Assembly: GCF_000242635.2 (NCBI RefSeq)
Contig: NC_017770.1
Coordinates: forward strand, 1,562,669 to 1,626,668
DNA: 64,000 bases
Source of the DNA: Solitalea canadensis DSM 3403
Lineage (GTDB): Bacteria; Bacteroidota; Bacteroidia; Sphingobacteriales; Sphingobacteriaceae
Direction: 5' to 3'
Shown one piece after another: positions 61,600-64,000 of the stretch; position 1 is the first letter of the stretch; every line of letters starts with the position of its first letter. The notes under the pieces are model-generated. The model did no database searches. It was not told the origin of the DNA and was given only the letters and a program-made list of their open reading frames with translations. Both the position numbers and the translations under genes were made by a program.

Positions 61600-61645
61600 T
61601 TCTGTTTAGATTTAACCAGCGAATATTTAAACAGTTTTTAACCGA

Positions 61646-62326
61646 ATGATATTTCCGACGTCAGCATCCTACATTAATATTCATACACATCATAAACCAA
61701 AAGAGCCTGCGGAGTGGGTATTGCGAAATGCTTTTCATTGTTTAACGCCGGAAAGTATTCAGCAGCTAAATTATGCGGTTTCAGTGGGAGCTCATCCCTG
61801 GTTTTTGGAAAACATTGAATGGGATGCTTATTTCTTTCGCTTACATTCTTATTTGCAACAGCTGAATGTATTGGCTTTAGGGGAGATTGGGCTTGACAGG
61901 GCCATAAAAACACCTCTGGAAATTCAGCATAAATATTTAAAGTCGCAATTAAGCTTCGCTGAAAAGTTTAAGAAACCGGTGATTATTCATGCAGTAAGAA
62001 CCTATACCGAATTTATTCCTTACTTAAAGGAATTTTCAGTGCCTTTTATTTTTCATCATTTTAGCGGAAATCAATACGAAGCTGAACAGCTTTTAAAATA
62101 TAATGCTTATTTATCTTTTGGGAAAACAGTACTATTAAGGCAAAAAAAAAGTATAGAAATACTGAAAAATATGCCTGCGGATCGTTTTTTTCTTGAGACG
62201 GATACAATGAGTGCTTCGGTCTCAGCTATTTACCAACAGGTTGCTGAAATAAAGAATATGAAAGAGATAGACTTAAAAGAGAATGTTTTTCATAATTTTG
62301 CGGCCGTTTTTGGAATAATTAGTTGA
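61646..62326 (+). CDS. TatD-family hydrolase
   Basis: 226 residues of the TatD TIM-barrel metal-hydrolase family (DNase/RNA processing or quality control). Ligands are visible: NIHTHHKP (residue 12), VGAHPW (about 47-52), GEIGLDRA (about 79), PVIIHAVRTY (about 113), FHHFSGNQYE and FFLETDT. It is shorter than E. coli TatD (260) but retains all motifs. It lies 59 bases upstream of tcdA on the same strand, and the two may be co-transcribed. Confidence 0.88.
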   Translation: MIFPTSASYINIHTHHKPKEPAEWVLRNAFHCLTPESIQQLNYAVSVGAHPWFLENIEWDAYFFRLHSYLQQLNVLALGEIGLDRAIKTPLEIQHKYLKSQLSFAEKFKKPVIIHAVRTYTEFIPYLKEFSVPFIFHHFSGNQYEAEQLLKYNAYLSFGKTVLLRQKKSIEILKNMPADRFFLETDTMSASVSAIYQQVAEIKNMKEIDLKENVFHNFAAVFGIIS

Positions 62327-62385
62327 TCCTGATTAACTATCGGGTCGGTGTAATCATTCGATAATCATCGAAATCAAAAGAAAAA

Positions 62386-63108
62386 ATGGAAGTACCTTAT
62401 TGGATGAGCCGCACCAATTTGTTGTTGGGCGAAGAAAAAATTGAAAAATTAGTTAACTCTCACGTTTTGGTTGTTGGCTTAGGAGGTGTTGGTGGTATTT
62501 GTGCAGAAATGATTGCACGTGCCGGCGTAGGTAAAATGACCATTGTTGACGCTGATACTGTCGATCCAAGCAACAGAAATCGTCAGATTCCTGCTACCAA
62601 AAGCACTGAAGGTAAATTAAAAGCCGAAGTGTTAGCTGATCGTATCAGGGATATTAATCCTGAAATCGATCTTACCGTTTTATGCGAATATTTGAGAGAT
62701 GAACGGATGTTTGAAGTACTGGATAGTAATAACTTTGATTACGCAGTAGACTGTATTGATACACTCGCACCTAAATTGTTTTTCATTAAAGGATGCAAAG
62801 AACGTGGTTTGCCATTAATCAGCTCAATGGGGGCAGGAGGAAAGGTTGATCCAACACGAGTGAGGGTTGTTGATCTTTTTGATACCTACAACTGTACACT
62901 GTCAAAACATGTTCGTAAACGCCTGCGTCAAATGGGAGTTAAGGAAGATATAAAAGTAGTTTGGTCGCCGGAAGATATTGATCCAACTCGTGTAGTACCA
63001 ATGCAGGGAACAAATAAAAGTTCAATTATAGGTACTATTTCCTATATGCCAGCCGTTTTTGGTTGCACAGTAGCATCTGTAGTGATAAGAGATTTGTATA
63101 ACCGCTAA
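62386..63108 (+). CDS. tcdA: tRNA threonylcarbamoyladenosine dehydratase (E1-like)
   Basis: 240 residues of the ThiF/E1-like superfamily, which activates t6A in tRNA to the cyclic ct6A form. ATP-binding GLGGVGGICAEMIARAGVG (residues about 32-50) and DADTVDPSNRNRQIPA are typical, with YAVDCIDTLAPKLFFI (about 119-134) and the GTISYMPAVFGCTVASVVI end of the CsdL/TcdA branch. It is membrane-associated in E. coli. The stop codon lies within the first word of mirrored array F1. Confidence 0.92.
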   Translation: MEVPYWMSRTNLLLGEEKIEKLVNSHVLVVGLGGVGGICAEMIARAGVGKMTIVDADTVDPSNRNRQIPATKSTEGKLKAEVLADRIRDINPEIDLTVLCEYLRDERMFEVLDSNNFDYAVDCIDTLAPKLFFIKGCKERGLPLISSMGAGGKVDPTRVRVVDLFDTYNCTLSKHVRKRLRQMGVKEDIKVVWSPEDIDPTRVVPMQGTNKSSIIGTISYMPAVFGCTVASVVIRDLYNR

Positions 63109-63162
63109 GTCGCCGAGACACAAAGTTTAACAATAACTTAGCTTCTCTGCGTCTTTGCAGCA
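63102..63162. repeat. Mirrored degenerate array, word ~CGCTAAG/ACACAAAG (array F1)
   Basis: Left arm CCGCTAAGTCGCCGAGACAC and AAAG; centre TTTAACAATAA; right arm CTTAGCTTCTCTGCGTCTTT and GCAGC, mirrored complement. It starts inside the tcdA stop codon and ends 12 bases before the cupin start. Confidence 0.65.
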
Positions 63163-63174
63163 AAATTAGAAACT

Positions 63175-63537
63175 ATGCCTACACTTATTAAAAAACCTTC
63201 GGTAATAGAAGCCGCCGGAAATAAACCTAAGATCATTAAAGAGTTTATCGGCCGCGTTAATTCTGAAACTTCAGCGTTAAGCATTGCAAAGATGGAAAGT
63301 CCTTCAGGTTGGGTTGAGCCAGGACAAACGCCAGATTTTGATGAATATACGCTGGTATTAAAAGGGATGATTCGTATAACTACTAAAACAGAAGTTATTG
63401 ATCTGAATGAAGGAGAAGCGATCATTACTCATAAAGGTGAATGGGTACAATACAGCACTCCCGGACCTATCGGTGCAGAGTATATTGCTGTTTGTTTGCC
63501 TGCATTTTCAATAGATACTGTTCACAGAGACGAATAA
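63175..63537 (+). CDS. Cupin-domain protein
   Basis: 120 residues of a small cupin/RmlC-like barrel (LIKKPSVIEAAGNKPKIIKEFIGRV, then EYTLVLKGMIRITTKTEVIDLNEGEAII, GEWVQYSTPGPIGAEYIAVCLPAFS). The family resembles EutQ-like or 'cupin domain-containing' proteins. The metal-site His/Glu are not all conserved: only one His is obvious (ITHKGEW, near 84), so catalysis is uncertain. It is adjacent to tcdA (66 bases, array F1 between) and followed by array F2. Confidence 0.7.
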   Translation: MPTLIKKPSVIEAAGNKPKIIKEFIGRVNSETSALSIAKMESPSGWVEPGQTPDFDEYTLVLKGMIRITTKTEVIDLNEGEAIITHKGEWVQYSTPGPIGAEYIAVCLPAFSIDTVHRDE

Positions 63538-63544
63538 TAACTCT

Positions 63545-63663
63545 CACGCAAAGCCGTAAGACTGCTAAGATTTCTTAGCGACTTTGTGGCTTTACGGTTT
63601 TTTTGAGGTCTGTATCTACTTATACTCAAAATAAATTCTTAGCAACTTTGCGGCTTTGCGAAA
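63545..63663. repeat. Mirrored degenerate array with terminator core (array F2)
   Basis: Left arm ACGCAAAGCCGTAAGACTGC, then core CTAAGATTTCTTAG, then right arm CGACTTTGTGGCTTTACGG and a T-run (63598-63604) that makes it a plausible terminator for the cupin gene. A second right-arm-like segment (TTAGCAACTTTGCGGCTTTG) follows at about 63640-63660. Confidence 0.7.
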
Positions 63664-63706
63664 AATACAATTCTTATATTCGCCGTAAATCATTTTTTAA
63701 GGTCTT

Positions 63707-64000
63707 ATGAAGAAGATATTAATAGCTGTGGCACTGCTTGTTTCAACACAAGTGATGGCACAGACTCGTTTAACGCCTGAAACATTGATGAAGTTTGGGC
63801 GAGTTGCTGAGCCACGGGTTTCTCCTGATGGCAAAAAAGTGGTCTACAATGTCAGAAATATGGATATTGCTGCAAACAAAGGCAATTCAGATATTTTCAT
63901 TGTAGATATCAACGGTCAGAATGCTACTGCGATTGCTAATGAAGTAGGGGATGAGGCAAGCGCTAAATGGCGTCCTGATGGTAAAAAGATCGGTTATTTG
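63707..64000 (+). CDS. S9-family peptidase (prolyl-oligopeptidase-like), N-terminal part
   Basis: 98 codons to the window edge. Signal peptide MKKILIAVALLVSTQVMAQ, then TRLTPETLMKFGRVAEPRVS and PDGKKVVYNVRNMDIAANKG, DEASAKWRPDGKKIGYL. These are beta-propeller blades typical of S9 (DPP4/acylaminoacyl-peptidase-like) enzymes such as those that accompany S46 peptidases in Bacteroidota peptide use. The catalytic hydrolase domain lies outside. It starts about 45 bases past array F2. Confidence 0.85.
   Translation, partial: MKKILIAVALLVSTQVMAQTRLTPETLMKFGRVAEPRVSPDGKKVVYNVRNMDIAANKGNSDIFIVDINGQNATAIANEVGDEASAKWRPDGKKIGYL

Overview
The window looks like a chromosomal segment of a low-GC member of Bacteroidota, most likely a Sphingobacteriales-type soil or aquatic bacterium (Pedobacter/Solitalea-like; genus not provable here). 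The evidence is two TonB-dependent receptors with carboxypeptidase-regulatory plug extensions, an S46 dipeptidyl peptidase, a type III glutamine synthetase, a propeller/Y_Y_Y sensor-regulator with a C-terminal HTH, many outer-membrane beta-barrels and lipoproteins, and repeated matches to the Bacteroidota -7 promoter element TAnnTTTG.

Layout. 1-20.7 kb is mostly housekeeping and envelope: the start of rpoD, an MBL hydrolase, lpdA, two large TonB receptors, a DoxX protein, an S46 peptidase (DPP7-like), two beta-barrels, purM, an AlkD-like repair protein, glnN and a CPBP protease. 20.7-35.8 kb is accessory: three related phosphodiesterase genes (the first a broken copy; the other two lipoproteins with a LamG domain), a glycoamylase-like lipoprotein, a periplasmic-propeller regulator, and a second glycoamylase-like (GH144-type) gene interrupted by an in-frame TGA, followed by a small membrane protein, a stand-alone Ku and a TPR protein. 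tRNA-Arg(TCT) closes this block. 36-43.5 kb holds a GH2 lipoprotein, a thioredoxin-like/TonB-C fusion, a 310-bp nested inverted-repeat element and two small lipoproteins, one with three copies of a His/Cys motif. 43.5-64 kb returns to core genes: purL, a YiiX-like hydrolase, trmN6, a phosphoesterase, fbp, lgt, two thioredoxin-fold proteins, an exonuclease, a PAS histidine kinase with response regulator, queG, a histidine phosphatase, tRNA-Thr(CGT), a D15-type barrel, an isolated nuoAB pair in which NuoA carries a 300-residue repetitive tail, an HI0933-type flavoprotein, TraB, TatD, tcdA, a cupin and the start of an S9 peptidase.

How it may work together. The 20.7-32.9 kb genes look like one glycan locus. 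Phosphodiesterase-LamG lipoproteins could strip phosphodiester decorations, glycoamylase-like enzymes (a fold that includes GH144 beta-1,2-glucanases) could cut the backbone, and the propeller-HTH protein could sense products. A 17-18 bp motif occurs upstream of all three phosphodiesterase genes and of the broken glucanase, which supports co-regulation. No SusC/SusD pair is adjacent. The substrate (for example phosphoglycerol-decorated beta-1,2-glucan) is inference.

The most unusual non-coding signal is a set of intergenic mirrored arrays. Each is a degenerate tandem of a short word, then (in the clearest cases) a hairpin, then the reverse-complement tandem. They occur at seven places (1.7, 10.0, 13.8, 52.4, 55.9, 63.1 and 63.55 kb), always next to gene 3' ends, each with a different word. 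Two genes (purM, nuoA) appear to be transcribed without a leader.
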